A stretch of 64,000 nucleotides of DNA, from IMG/VR virus record IMGVR_UViG_3300042935_001018, positions 1-64,000 of that record, one strand, 5' to 3'. Below, piece by piece: positions 14,396 to 23,725 of the stretch. A model generated the notes under the pieces. It was not told the DNA's origin and did not search any database. It was given only the letters and a program-made list of their open reading frames with translations. A program made the translations under genes and the position numbers. The stretch is from a virus. Position 1 is the first letter of the stretch; the number at the start of each line of letters is the position of its first letter.

Positions 14396-15321
14396 TGAAA
14401 GTAATTATAGTGTTGTAGAATATCTTCAAGTTCCTGCTTACTTACTGCTACTTGATCGCTTGTAAATTCTTCCCAGCTTACTTGTCTGTCTGAGATGTCT
14501 TTGTAGTGCATGTAGTAAGTATCGTTGTCCTTGTTGTAGAACGTACGAGGTCTTTCCTCCTTAGATACCATCATTTCATGTAGCTTCTCTGAGATGCGTG
14601 GTGTGCCGAGTTTATATTCTAATCCAAACTTTTCAGCATAAATTTCAAATAGATCTCTTACCTTAAAAGCCTTTAAATTAGGTATAACATTATAACCAGT
14701 TTCCTGTAGTCCTGCTTCTATAAGGTCGATAGCTTGCTCGATATCGATCATAAAGCGAGTCATCTCAGGAGAGTACAGAGTAAGTTTATAACCTTTCTTA
14801 ATTGCATCCCACATCAAAGGAATAATCGAACCGGTTGAGTTTAGTACGTTACCATAGATAGCAGTTGAAAGCTTAACGTTAGACTTCTCTGCGTTTACAA
14901 TAAAAGCTTCTCCTGCTACAAACTTCATAGCACCGTACAGGGTTGTAGCTGCTCTAGATTTATCTGAAGAGATAAAGCAAGCTGCTTTAAAGTTATTCTC
15001 TTCTGCTACTCTTCTAGAATTAATAGCTCCATCTACAATCACTCGTACTCCTTCTTCTACATTCTGATCTACAGCTTCAATCTGTTTTAAAGATGCAGCA
15101 AAAATCCCAATAGTATGTCCGGCGGAAGCTCTTCTAAGCAAGTCGTAGTTGCGAACGTCTCCTACGACGCAATTAATGTTTGGGAACTCTTTTTTAAGGT
15201 AGTAGTGCTTTGCTTCGTCTCTAGAGTACACTGTTATTTCATTATCAGTGTAATACCTCTCGACAAGATTTCGGCCCAGGTACCCTGCTCCGCCGGTGAT
15301 AAAAATTTTTTCACCTTTCAT
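14392..15321 (-). CDS. CapD/FlaA1-type UDP-GlcNAc 4,6-dehydratase (309 aa)
   Basis: ITGGAGYLGRNLVERYY (GxxGxxG), then FISSDKSRAATTLYGAMKFVAGE, matching the SxDK...YGxxK active site of PseB/FlaA1 dehydratases. The LYSPEMTRFMIDIEQAI segment is also typical. Start at 15321 (MKGEKIF) follows AAGGTT; an ATG three codons upstream is less likely. ATGA coupling to the reductase gene. Confidence 0.8.
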   Translation of the reverse strand: MKGEKIFITGGAGYLGRNLVERYYTDNEITVYSRDEAKHYYLKKEFPNINCVVGDVRNYDLLRRASAGHTIGIFAASLKQIEAVDQNVEEGVRVIVDGAINSRRVAEENNFKAACFISSDKSRAATTLYGAMKFVAGEAFIVNAEKSNVKLSTAIYGNVLNSTGSIIPLMWDAIKKGYKLTLYSPEMTRFMIDIEQAIDLIEAGLQETGYNVIPNLKAFKVRDLFEIYAEKFGLEYKLGTPRISEKLHEMMVSKEERPRTFYNKDNDTYYMHYKDISDRQVSWEEFTSDQVAVSKQELEDILQHYNYFQ

Positions 15322-16216
15322 AACCTTCAAAATATTTTAGATTTTCTGTAAAAGACATAACAGGATTTACTCCACTATTATAAATAGGTTTAACAAATGT
15401 CTGTTCATCGTGATCAGGAAGACGGCCCCACTTGCTGTTAAATTTGTTGATGTTTGCTTGCTCTGCTAGCTGCTGTCTATCTGATTTAACTGCTAGGTTA
15501 TCGTCCTTAAAGTGACTTCCTCTAGCAGAAAAATGGTATAGTACCGAAGTAGCTACCATTCTGAATTCAAAGCCTTCTAGCTGCATTCTTACAAACAGGT
15601 CCATATCCTCCCAACTAGAGGGAGCAAAGAGAGGATCGTTTCCTCCTATGTGGGTAAAGTCTTCTTTGCGGCAGAAGAAGCCAGCTCCTCCTCCTTTTCG
15701 AACTTCCGTACCTTTGTTAAGTTCGGAGAACTCTGAGGCAAACTGATCGAATAACTCTGTATTAAAGTTGTAATGGTACTCCCCAAAAACTTCTGATGGG
15801 AAGAAAACTGTACCGGGTCTGTAGTCCGGATCAGCTGGGAAGATTTTAGGTTGAATTCTAAACGAAGATGCGATCAGCCTGCTGTTATTATTTTCAAATA
15901 GCTTTAATAACTCTAGGTCTTGATTAGGACCGATCCACATATCTGAGTGGATAATATTTACGAATTCAGTTTGAGCTTTGTCTACACAGAAGTTCATCCC
16001 ACCGCCAATACCTTTAGGTTTGGTGTTGTGATCTATGTAGTACTCAATACCTACCTCACCTGCTTGAGCTTTCAACCATTCGTCTGTACCGTCTGTGCAA
16101 TTTTCAGCATGTACAATAATAGGTTGATCCTTATAGTATGCATTCTTTCTTACAGAAGCAACTGCTAGCTTAAGGTAGTTTAAGTTGTTGTTAGTGGAGA
16201 TGCACGTGGTAATCAT
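15311..16216 (-). CDS. Glycosyltransferase family 2-like protein (301 aa)
   Basis: CISTNNNLNYLKLAVASV, HAENCTDGTDEWL, then NIIHSDMWIGP as the metal-binding DxD-like site. GGNDPLFAPSSWEDMDLFVR parallels the 392-aa enzyme (GGHDPLYAPQSKEDSDIFNR), so the two are likely paralogues with different acceptors or sugars. Confidence 0.75.
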   Translation of the reverse strand: MITTCISTNNNLNYLKLAVASVRKNAYYKDQPIIVHAENCTDGTDEWLKAQAGEVGIEYYIDHNTKPKGIGGGMNFCVDKAQTEFVNIIHSDMWIGPNQDLELLKLFENNNSRLIASSFRIQPKIFPADPDYRPGTVFFPSEVFGEYHYNFNTELFDQFASEFSELNKGTEVRKGGGAGFFCRKEDFTHIGGNDPLFAPSSWEDMDLFVRMQLEGFEFRMVATSVLYHFSARGSHFKDDNLAVKSDRQQLAEQANINKFNSKWGRLPDHDEQTFVKPIYNSGVNPVMSFTENLKYFEGYER

Positions 16217-16937
16217 CGACTTCGTTTTCCCAGTTGATTAAAGGAGACATAAAATAAGTCTCTCCATGAGTTGAGTACCCGGGTATCGGGCTTATTAATA
16301 CACGCTTGCGAGCGTTTAATTCCAAAAACATAGAGAAGTCATAAGGATGGCCTGTAACTTTTCCACTCTCTGGATGTATGCCGTTTGTATACTTCCGTAG
16401 GATGTCTTCGTCTGCTTTTAATGTCTTTGCTTTAGCAGCAAAGGTCATAGTAGTTGAATTAGTAACCTTCCAGTGAGAGTAGCGAGATACAAATACACGA
16501 GTAATCTCAGGACCATCTTTACATAGTTTGTTTCCTCCATGTTCTGCTAGTACGTACTTATCTGGATGATCGTAAAGAGTAATGTACTGTACTCCTGTCT
16601 GAAAGATTTCTTCTAGAGCTTGTCTAGCTCCTGCTCTATGCAGGTAGTCATTTTCTACGAAGTATACTGTAGTGTCATCTTCTAGCTGAAGGGCTTGATC
16701 TAAAGCAAGATTGAATGTACCTGCTCCATTACCTACAGAATGTCTTTGAATATTTTCAGCCGGTACATACTTGCAGATCATTTCAAAAGTCTCCTCTCCT
16801 ATATTATCCGCAATTACAGTAATAGAGCTAGGATCGAAATGCTTTACAAAGTTTCGCAGGCAATTCTCATTATTAATATAAGGTGGTTTAATCTTATTAT
16901 AACCTGCCTCAGATATTCTGTAGTATATTTTAAGCAT
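16191..16937 (-). CDS. GT-A-like glycosyltransferase (248 aa)
   Basis: ITVIADNIGEETFEM, then GNGAGTFNLALDQALQL and TTVYFVENDYLHRAGA (acidic metal site). The C-terminal HPYDFSMFLELNARKRVL could face the acceptor. Overlaps the previous gene by 26 bp. Family assignment is weaker than for the GT2 enzymes nearby. Confidence 0.6.
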   Translation of the reverse strand: MLKIYYRISEAGYNKIKPPYINNENCLRNFVKHFDPSSITVIADNIGEETFEMICKYVPAENIQRHSVGNGAGTFNLALDQALQLEDDTTVYFVENDYLHRAGARQALEEIFQTGVQYITLYDHPDKYVLAEHGGNKLCKDGPEITRVFVSRYSHWKVTNSTTMTFAAKAKTLKADEDILRKYTNGIHPESGKVTGHPYDFSMFLELNARKRVLISPIPGYSTHGETYFMSPLINWENEVDDYHVHLH

Positions 16938-17892
16938 CTTTAAAAACGTCCTGCCAGGTGTAGGACTTGTAGTTAGGGTTGAATAAATTGTTGGTATTGG
17001 TTCTGCAATATTCGTTAGCTAATTTATACCAGTTATGAGATTTTCTCTTATTATCGATATCCACGCTTTCAAAAGATTGCTCTCCGGCAATGTAGTTTCT
17101 CTTCTGAGGATGTTTTCTATTGTGTACTACTAGCAAATTCCTAAAATGGTATTGAGGAGTAGTAGGGAGTAACTGATGCAGTACGTGCATGAACGCTGTA
17201 TCTTCGTGAATAAAGAAAACAGAGGAAGGAATGTTAACTCCTGCTTTAATAACTTCTGAAGATATTACTAATCCGCATCCGTTAAATTTGTGCGGACTAA
17301 TAGTAGATACTTGTAGTTCTTCAATGTTGTTAAAGCTATTCATTTCCTCTTCTGACATAGTATAAGGAATGCTCCACCAATTTTCTGTATCTCCTTCTAT
17401 AAAAGGTTTATTTGTAAATTCTGGATGCTCTAGTGGTTCCCAGCTTTTATCCCACATTTTACAAATACCGAATGTTGCAATGTACTTAGGAGTATGTTTT
17501 ACATTCTGGTGTAGGTGATCTGTGACTACAAATGCCTGCTTTGGGACTAACATATCTGATTCACCCCACACCAGTACATCAACCATAGTACAGTACTTGG
17601 CATTAAACTCTCTTCGATAATCTGCTATAGTTATAAGAGTTTCATCAATATAAACATTTGCTGAGTATTCATTAAGTCTTTCCACTTGCTTCTCAAACTG
17701 AGATAGAATATAAGCTAACCTGTCTGGATTATCTAATTGTTCTAGTTCTTGGTTAGTGGTGAGCTTAATATCGATAAGTACTTGGTCTTTATCGTATATG
17801 TCAACAGCTGCTAAAAGAGTATCAATATACTCTGGAAGCATTTCAATTTCGTACCATTGTACTAGACAGCCAATTGCAAATTTAGTTTTCAT
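16930..17892 (-). CDS. Putative glycosyltransferase (320 aa)
   Basis: FAIGCLVQWYEIEMLPEYID resembles a GT-A first strand. VDVLVWGESDMLVPKQAF provides an acidic ExD site, and FNGCGLVISSEVIKAGV and HEDTAFMHVL give later acidic residues (HEDT). Overlaps both neighbours by about 10 bp. The substrate is unknown. Confidence 0.6.
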   Translation of the reverse strand: MKTKFAIGCLVQWYEIEMLPEYIDTLLAAVDIYDKDQVLIDIKLTTNQELEQLDNPDRLAYILSQFEKQVERLNEYSANVYIDETLITIADYRREFNAKYCTMVDVLVWGESDMLVPKQAFVVTDHLHQNVKHTPKYIATFGICKMWDKSWEPLEHPEFTNKPFIEGDTENWWSIPYTMSEEEMNSFNNIEELQVSTISPHKFNGCGLVISSEVIKAGVNIPSSVFFIHEDTAFMHVLHQLLPTTPQYHFRNLLVVHNRKHPQKRNYIAGEQSFESVDIDNKRKSHNWYKLANEYCRTNTNNLFNPNYKSYTWQDVFKDA

Positions 17893-18619
17893 ATTGATCT
17901 CTGTATTTGCTCCAGGTCTGACTCATAAAATGAACACGGTGCTCTTTATCAAAGCCGTTAAAATGCCATACGTAACCGCAATCTACAAACATAAAATCGT
18001 TAAGAAGTTCTTTGCGATTTAAGTGAGTGAGATTCCATCTCTTATTAAGTAGAGTTACATCGTAGTCTAACTGCCGTGTAAGGTAGTTAACAGGTGTTTG
18101 ATCTGTACCTTTGCGCAAAGTTGTCTGCAGGTTTGTTAACGTTTCTGCGTTATTATGCCAGAAATCTGTAATAGCAGTGCACAATTCTTTATGCTGTTTG
18201 TTTATTACAACAAATCCGCAGTTGTAATAGTTGACCCAATCCAGCTTTACTTCTGGAAATAAGTGTTGGTAGCCTTCCAAGCTCTGCCATACCCAACCTA
18301 CATTATCGTTATCGACACAGGCTGCTAGGTTGTGCTTAGTTTCATTAAAGAAATTAGGAGCATCCCAGTGTATCATCGTATCAATATCCACTAATGCTAC
18401 TTGATCGTATTCAATATTATTTGTCTCTAGTATGTCTAAGACGTACCACCTCTGCCAGGTAGCTTTCATCTCAGTAGGATCTACTAGAGGTTGATCTAAT
18501 ACGATAAGTTCTACATCGTGTCGCTTACACCAGTGCTGCCAGGTAGCTAAGCAGAACTGAGAATAGTTAACAGTGTCGTAATTAGTGTTAAGGTTTGTGA
18601 TAAAAACAACGTTACGCAT
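17882..18619 (-). CDS. GT8-like glycosyltransferase (245 aa)
   Basis: VFITNLNTNYDTVNYSQFCL, then YDQVALVDIDTMIHWDAP with the DxD of GT-A enzymes, and NCGFVVINKQH typical of GT8-like folds. I place the start at MRNVVF (18619). An ATG 11 codons upstream would overlap the previous gene by 41 bp and sits just after a TATATTCA element, so a separate leaderless start is possible. Confidence 0.65.
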   Translation of the reverse strand: MRNVVFITNLNTNYDTVNYSQFCLATWQHWCKRHDVELIVLDQPLVDPTEMKATWQRWYVLDILETNNIEYDQVALVDIDTMIHWDAPNFFNETKHNLAACVDNDNVGWVWQSLEGYQHLFPEVKLDWVNYYNCGFVVINKQHKELCTAITDFWHNNAETLTNLQTTLRKGTDQTPVNYLTRQLDYDVTLLNKRWNLTHLNRKELLNDFMFVDCGYVWHFNGFDKEHRVHFMSQTWSKYRDQYEN

Positions 18620-19346
18620 ATGTGTAGTTTGCAGAGAGAGTTCTGTATTCATTGAATATACGAACTAAATCGTTATCTTCAAAGAACTTGAACATATTTC
18701 CTTCAGCATTACGGCAATATTCATTAAGAGATAAGTCACTCTTTTCCTGCTTGTAGGTCTGAGCAGAGTAATGTATGACTGGACACCAGTCAACAACTCC
18801 TACTTTCCAGTTGTTCTGTTCACAAACAATACCTGAGTATACATCCTGTCCCCAGCCGTAGATCAGCTGATTAGAAAACTGACTAATCTTCTCAACTAAG
18901 TCTCTATGCATTAAAGGTGCTTGAAAGTCTACCCACTTAACATCACGTACTTCGGTAGCAGACCAGCAATGAACATACTTCCATTTGCACTGGTTCTTTT
19001 GAGGCTGTAGTACACAAGGAGAAACAATTTTGTAATCTTTTTCGAACATAGCTTTGCGAAGAGATTTAACAAAGTTACCTCCATGTAGAATTAAATCGTT
19101 ATTGAGAGAAAGCAGACTGTCGTATTCTTTGTTCTCTAAAAACAATTGCATAGCAAGGTTTAAAGCTCCCCCAAAGTAAACATTCTGTCCTGTCTCGTGA
19201 GTAGTGTATTTGCTTTTACCTTCCGGTGTAGAACCGTTATCTATAATGATTAGGTCATAAGAATCATCTCTATGTGCTTCTAGAGATTCAAAAAGCTGAT
19301 CGGTTAGATCAGGAAGATTGTGGTTGTAAATAACTGCTAGTGTCAT
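18612..19346 (-). CDS. Glycosyltransferase family 2 protein (244 aa)
   Basis: LAVIYNHNLPDLTDQLFESL, LIIIDNGSTPEG, and SLLSLNNDLILHGGNF (NND in place of DxD, common in rhamnosyltransferase-like GT2). QLIYGWGQDVYSGIVCEQ completes the fold. ATGA coupling with the upstream gene. Confidence 0.75.
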   Translation of the reverse strand: MTLAVIYNHNLPDLTDQLFESLEAHRDDSYDLIIIDNGSTPEGKSKYTTHETGQNVYFGGALNLAMQLFLENKEYDSLLSLNNDLILHGGNFVKSLRKAMFEKDYKIVSPCVLQPQKNQCKWKYVHCWSATEVRDVKWVDFQAPLMHRDLVEKISQFSNQLIYGWGQDVYSGIVCEQNNWKVGVVDWCPVIHYSAQTYKQEKSDLSLNEYCRNAEGNMFKFFEDNDLVRIFNEYRTLSANYTYA

Positions 19347-20227
19347 AATGCTTTAATATAGTTAGGATGAGTATAGATCTCCAACGGGTGATCTATATTA
19401 ATTCGAGTTATATAACGTAGAGGATCAGCTTCTAATCTATCCGGCCTGATAATAATATTGTCCTGGTTGTTATGCTTAGCCTGCTCTAATGCAGACTTAA
19501 AAGCATTTCTGTAAGCTTCTGGGCGTATGAGTTGTCTAAATCTAAGATCTTTATACTTACCGGGTCTCCACCAGGCATAGTGAAATACGTATCTTGGAAA
19601 GATTGTTAGTTGAGGGTATTTCTGACTTGTGAAGTTCTTTACAACCTCTCTGTAGTATTCCCAGGTTCCAAACTTAATAACAATTCTTCTTTTATGAATG
19701 CGGGAAGGATCTAAACTTTCTGCCTCTATGTAGTATTGATTCTCCATAAAGTCTAAGTACGGAGCTTGAAGACCTTCATCAGGATTTAAATTGGAGATAA
19801 GTTCTTCTAGTAAGTCGGTATCATTTTTGTGAAAGAATACATCTCCTTCGAGAGGAAATATCAAATCTCCTTCTTGTACAACTACACCTAATTCTTCAAA
19901 GTTACTAACTGAATGTACGTAGCAGTCGTTAGCATCTATGGCTGAGTAGTCTACTGCATTCCAGGTAATTTGTATCTCGGGGTACTTTATTTGAGCTTCT
20001 TTTACAGCTGCTTGTACTACTTGCGTATCCCAGGCTAGGTTAGTATCCTCGAAACAGAACTCTTTACGAAAGCTTTCATCTACTCCTCCTTTATTTTCAG
20101 GTCCTTTTGGGAATAGTCCTTCATTGTAAATAATGTGAGTAGGCTTTATAGTGTTTACAAGATTTTCAATCTGTAAGGCAGTAAAGTGCCCTTCACCAAA
20201 GCAAGGAATTATAACAATCCGCTTCAT
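19343..20227 (-). CDS. Hypothetical protein, likely glycan related (294 aa)
   Basis: Start at 20227 (MKRIVIIPCFGEGHFTALQ), two bases after the upstream stop. Alpha/beta, with LIFPLEGDVFFHKNDTDLLE suggesting an acidic GT-A-like metal site. The C-terminal half is basic and aromatic. Position inside the cluster suggests a glycosyltransferase, but this is inference. Confidence 0.5.
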   Translation of the reverse strand: MKRIVIIPCFGEGHFTALQIENLVNTIKPTHIIYNEGLFPKGPENKGGVDESFRKEFCFEDTNLAWDTQVVQAAVKEAQIKYPEIQITWNAVDYSAIDANDCYVHSVSNFEELGVVVQEGDLIFPLEGDVFFHKNDTDLLEELISNLNPDEGLQAPYLDFMENQYYIEAESLDPSRIHKRRIVIKFGTWEYYREVVKNFTSQKYPQLTIFPRYVFHYAWWRPGKYKDLRFRQLIRPEAYRNAFKSALEQAKHNNQDNIIIRPDRLEADPLRYITRINIDHPLEIYTHPNYIKAL

Positions 20228-20229
20228 GT

Positions 20230-21228
20230 TTATTTTTTCCAGAACGAATAAATTCCTTTTTCTATTTCGTAATTCTCCCAAACAAATCTCTCTCGTTTAG
20301 GTTGGTGCTGAGCCCATTCCCACATCTTAGTCAAACCTTCTTTAAGATCTGTTTTGTGCTGGAATCCTAGTAGCTCGATAGACTTGTCGTAGGTTGGGAT
20401 AGCGTAATGTACCTCGTGGCGTTTCTCTAAATAAACTCTTTCAGCACCTCCAACAACTTCAGTTAGAATATCAGCTGCTTCGTTGATAGAATACTCTTGA
20501 ATACCTCCTAGGTTAATAATCTGCTTGGAAGCTTCAGGGCGTACTGCAGCATTCCATAGAGGCTCTAAAGAATCATCGATGTAACTAAATGCTCTCTTTT
20601 GAGTACCGTCTCCAAAAATAGTTACCGGCTGACCTTCCATATGATAGTACATCCAGATTCCAAGAACGTTGCGGTACTTATCCCAGATGTTTTGGTTAGC
20701 ACCGTAGACGTTATGAGGTCTGATAATACAGTAGTCAAGTCCGTGCTGTTCGTTTGCAATTTCAATATCATGCTCACAAGCTGCTTTAGCTACTCCGTAA
20801 GGATCGATAGGAGCTCGTCTCATATCTTCGTGGAAGATTCCTCCTTCCCCAAAGCCGTAAACTGCCATGGTGGAAGTGAATACTAGTCGCTCTACATCGT
20901 GCTTGATACATTCATTAACGATCCGAGCTGTAGCTACGAGATTGTTCTTGTAATTGTAAGTCCGAATAAAAGGAGAGAGACCTTCTGCGGCATAGGCTGC
21001 AAAGTGAAAAACGTAGTCTGGTTTATGAACTTCAAAGCAATTTTCGATAGGATGATTGACTAAATCCATCTGCCAGAACTCAACTTCTGGGTTAACGTTT
21101 TCTTTATATCCGCCGCTAAGATCGTCAATACCTACTACCCTGTAGCCGGGTTTATTTTTTATAATCCAATCTGCTAGTCTAGATCCTAGTAGGCCAGCTA
21201 CACCTGTAATTAAAACAGTCTTGTTCAT
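20230..21228 (-). CDS. UDP-glucose 4-epimerase-like SDR (332 aa)
   Basis: ITGVAGLLGSRLADWI (GxxGxxG), GIDDLSGGYKENV, FHFAAYAAEG, TSTMAVYG, the catalytic YGVAK, and RPHNVYGANQNIWDKYRN. Full length for an extended SDR. The SYIDD segment matches GalE/WbpP-like enzymes. Together with the 279-aa SDR, the cluster has two sugar epimerases. Confidence 0.85.
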   Translation of the reverse strand: MNKTVLITGVAGLLGSRLADWIIKNKPGYRVVGIDDLSGGYKENVNPEVEFWQMDLVNHPIENCFEVHKPDYVFHFAAYAAEGLSPFIRTYNYKNNLVATARIVNECIKHDVERLVFTSTMAVYGFGEGGIFHEDMRRAPIDPYGVAKAACEHDIEIANEQHGLDYCIIRPHNVYGANQNIWDKYRNVLGIWMYYHMEGQPVTIFGDGTQKRAFSYIDDSLEPLWNAAVRPEASKQIINLGGIQEYSINEAADILTEVVGGAERVYLEKRHEVHYAIPTYDKSIELLGFQHKTDLKEGLTKMWEWAQHQPKRERFVWENYEIEKGIYSFWKK

Positions 21229-21653
21229 TTTTCAGCTATGCGTTTAAATATTTTATCGATATTGTTTTTGTTGGCTGCTCTACCTTCGTTAGCTTTGCGA
21301 AGCCTTTTTTCGTTAACAACCATTCTTTCAAGATTAGGTTTGCTTTTTTTAGTCTCTTCTAATCTAGCTCGATCGGCTTCTCCTATGTTGATATCGTTTC
21401 GGATAAGCTCCTCTAGCTGTTCAACAATAGAATTTTCGTCAAAGGTACGATGCTCTTCTAAATAAATATAAGACCTATTTTCTAGAGAGTCAACTAGTAG
21501 TTCGGTTATTTTTCCTTTTACTTCTTTAATTAAAAGCTTCTGGTGGCTAGCTTTTTCATCTAGGTTATCTTTCTCAAAGAAGTATAGCTTAATATTTTCA
21601 GTGATCAACCTATCCAAGTACGCACTCAGCGTATCTATATTAGTTATTCTCAT
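21225..21653 (-). CDS. Helical hypothetical protein (142 aa)
   Basis: Begins MRITNIDTLSAYLDRLITEN and is helical throughout, with a Lys/Arg-rich C-terminus (KANEGRAANKNNIDKIFKR). Overlaps neighbours on both sides by 4-14 bp. The position among glycosyltransferases suggests a helper role; no function can be read. Confidence 0.5.
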   Translation of the reverse strand: MRITNIDTLSAYLDRLITENIKLYFFEKDNLDEKASHQKLLIKEVKGKITELLVDSLENRSYIYLEEHRTFDENSIVEQLEELIRNDINIGEADRARLEETKKSKPNLERMVVNEKRLRKANEGRAANKNNIDKIFKRIAEK

Positions 21654-22665
21654 ACCCTATCCCCTCTACTGTTGATAACTGTTTGTAAAAATATTCTACT
21701 AAGCTCTGATTAGAGTACTGAGTAGTGTAAGCTCTTCGCATATTCTCTACTAAGTAGGGTTGAAGTTCTTTATAGTTCCTGAAGATGTGTTCGATCTTTT
21801 CTTCTACATCCGACCAATCGTACTTACAGGCAATATAGGTTTCATTATCCTGGTAGATAAACGGATAAGAATCTAGATGAGACATATCAGGTTTAAGAAG
21901 AATACTTCCAAAGCTTGCTGCTTCAATATCCCGTACTGCCATCTCTCCATATCCGATAGGAGCTGTTACAATCTTAGAGTTGTACATATTCTGGTAGAAT
22001 TGCTCTTGAGGAATTTTTACTCCTTTTTCTCTCCTTGCAACCTTATAAGAAGTACCTTCTAACTTCTCTAGTAACTCTTTGCGGTGGGTGTCGTAGTAAG
22101 GAGAAGTTAAATTTGTATACTCATAATTTAAATTATCCCCCCAGCTAAACATACACGACACATCGTAAGGCTTGTCTGAAGAGTAATTATACCAGGTTGG
22201 GGTGATTGTAGAGAGCCAGTTTGTACCGCTTAGCTTAATCCTGTCCTTAACTTGATTAATAAAAGGTACTTTGTAATCTCCAGCACCCCAGTATGTTCTT
22301 CCATTAACCCAGCCCTGTTCGTATAGCGAGAGATCTTTGAGTAAAGTATTCTTAAATAAAACTTTTACCTCGGTTGCTTGGAGTACTTCAACTGTTCCTA
22401 TTAGGGAATGTGAATCTTGTCCATCAAGCAGTAGAACATCCTTACCAAACTTTGATACAAACTCAATACCTTTCTCAACCGATTCGGCTAAGCTTGCTTG
22501 CTTATCTATGAAGCTTGCTTGAGCAATAAAAGCAAAATCGTATGAACTATCCTCGGTTGTAAACTCTATACCTACCTCTTTGAATAAGTCTTTAGCTCTC
22601 CAATATGGACGGAAAGCAATCTCATTGCGGTGTAGGTCAGGTTGTACTAACCGAATCTTTATCAT
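21640..22665 (-). CDS. GT-B-like glycosyltransferase (341 aa)
   Basis: The C-terminal part has IVTAPIGYGEMAVRDIEAAS and GSILLKPDMSHLDSYPF, which fit the EA(A/S)-containing donor site of glycan GT1/GT4-like proteins. YACKYDW-like and EHIFRNYKEL helices follow. The N-terminal domain is Rossmann-like (FGKDVLLLDGQDSHS). Confidence 0.6.
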   Translation of the reverse strand: MIKIRLVQPDLHRNEIAFRPYWRAKDLFKEVGIEFTTEDSSYDFAFIAQASFIDKQASLAESVEKGIEFVSKFGKDVLLLDGQDSHSLIGTVEVLQATEVKVLFKNTLLKDLSLYEQGWVNGRTYWGAGDYKVPFINQVKDRIKLSGTNWLSTITPTWYNYSSDKPYDVSCMFSWGDNLNYEYTNLTSPYYDTHRKELLEKLEGTSYKVARREKGVKIPQEQFYQNMYNSKIVTAPIGYGEMAVRDIEAASFGSILLKPDMSHLDSYPFIYQDNETYIACKYDWSDVEEKIEHIFRNYKELQPYLVENMRRAYTTQYSNQSLVEYFYKQLSTVEGIGYENN

Positions 22666-23288
22666 AAAGTATCGTAGTAAGCGTTTTGTTTTTCTTGACG
22701 CTGGATTGTTTTAGGATGGAACAAGCACCATTCTTCCTGAGGGGGAAGCGGGGAAGCGGTTTTAAATCCTTCTAGGTATTCATGTACCTTGCTTACCCAT
22801 TTAATATCTGAAGATCTTTTATAGATCCTCCATTGATAGTCTGGAAAGTTTACCCAGTCTTTTTCGTTAATAGCCCAGTTCCACTTCTGTACATGCTCTA
22901 GGGTTAGTCCTTCTACTGTGTTGATTCGAGGTACTAGTATAACATCTACCTGATTCATTTCAAGTAGAGCAGGGAGATGCTGCATTAGAAAACTGCTAGG
23001 CATCTCATCAGCATCAATCTGAAAGATATAATCTCCCAAGCAAGCTTCAGTCAAAGCATTCTTCATGTTAGCAAAGTGCCCGTCGAAGTGGTAACTAATG
23101 TACCGAAATGGAGCAAATGTATTCGTAGATAGACTTCTTAGATACTCATCTACTGCCTTAGTTCCATTATTGGAATCGTAAAAGATAATGATCTCATCCT
23201 CCTGCCTCTTGTTCTGAATTAGGAAAGGAAGCAGTCGTTGTATCTCTACAAGCTCATTACAAACCGTTACTGCGTAACTAATTTTCAT
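22662..23288 (-). CDS. Glycosyltransferase family 2 protein (208 aa)
   Basis: SYAVTVCNELVEIQRLLPFL, EIIIFYDSNNGTK, and YIFQIDADEMPSSFLMQHL with a clear DxD. The C-terminal VHEYLEGF is typical of WaaE/KdtX-like GT2. Overlaps by 4 bp upstream and by 1 bp downstream. Confidence 0.8.
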   Translation of the reverse strand: MKISYAVTVCNELVEIQRLLPFLIQNKRQEDEIIIFYDSNNGTKAVDEYLRSLSTNTFAPFRYISYHFDGHFANMKNALTEACLGDYIFQIDADEMPSSFLMQHLPALLEMNQVDVILVPRINTVEGLTLEHVQKWNWAINEKDWVNFPDYQWRIYKRSSDIKWVSKVHEYLEGFKTASPLPPQEEWCLFHPKTIQRQEKQNAYYDTL

Positions 23289-23725
23289 TACATTTCGTAA
23301 AAGCCAATTACTTGTAATGCGTCCATAAAGTCTCTCTGTTCGAAGTTTTGAGCTCCTTTCATATCCATTTTATGAGTCTGCCCTTCAGGGTACTTGTGCT
23401 GTTCTTCTTTAAGAATCTCAACAGCTTTAACGGCTGCCCATCTCCAATTCTCTTTAGTACTGCCGTCGATAAACACCATTCCTTTACCAGGCAGTGTTAC
23501 CGTAGCAGGCATCCATATATGATCGTCTTGATCTTTATGAAGAAGGTCTTTGTAGAGTTCTGGAGAGGATTCTAAGGCTTGAGTGACTGGCTGGCTTCCT
23601 TCTGTCATAACAGTAGAGGTTGTAAAGCCACATCCCATACATAACCAGGTTGTTAGCTGTTCGTTGATGTGCTGTTCGTAGCAGGCATTAGAGCCGCATC
23701 TTTTACAATCGGTTAACTTATCCAT
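23288..23725 (-). CDS. Zinc-ribbon hypothetical protein (145 aa)
   Basis: CKRCGSNACYEQ, then LCMGCGFTTST, gives a two-pair zinc ribbon in the first 40 residues. The middle carries MPATVTLPGKGMVFIDGST. I recall similar proteins in large marine phages, but no function is known to me. Placed inside the glycosyltransferase string with small overlaps. Confidence 0.6.
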   Translation of the reverse strand: MDKLTDCKRCGSNACYEQHINEQLTTWLCMGCGFTTSTVMTEGSQPVTQALESSPELYKDLLHKDQDDHIWMPATVTLPGKGMVFIDGSTKENWRWAAVKAVEILKEEQHKYPEGQTHKMDMKGAQNFEQRDFMDALQVIGFYEM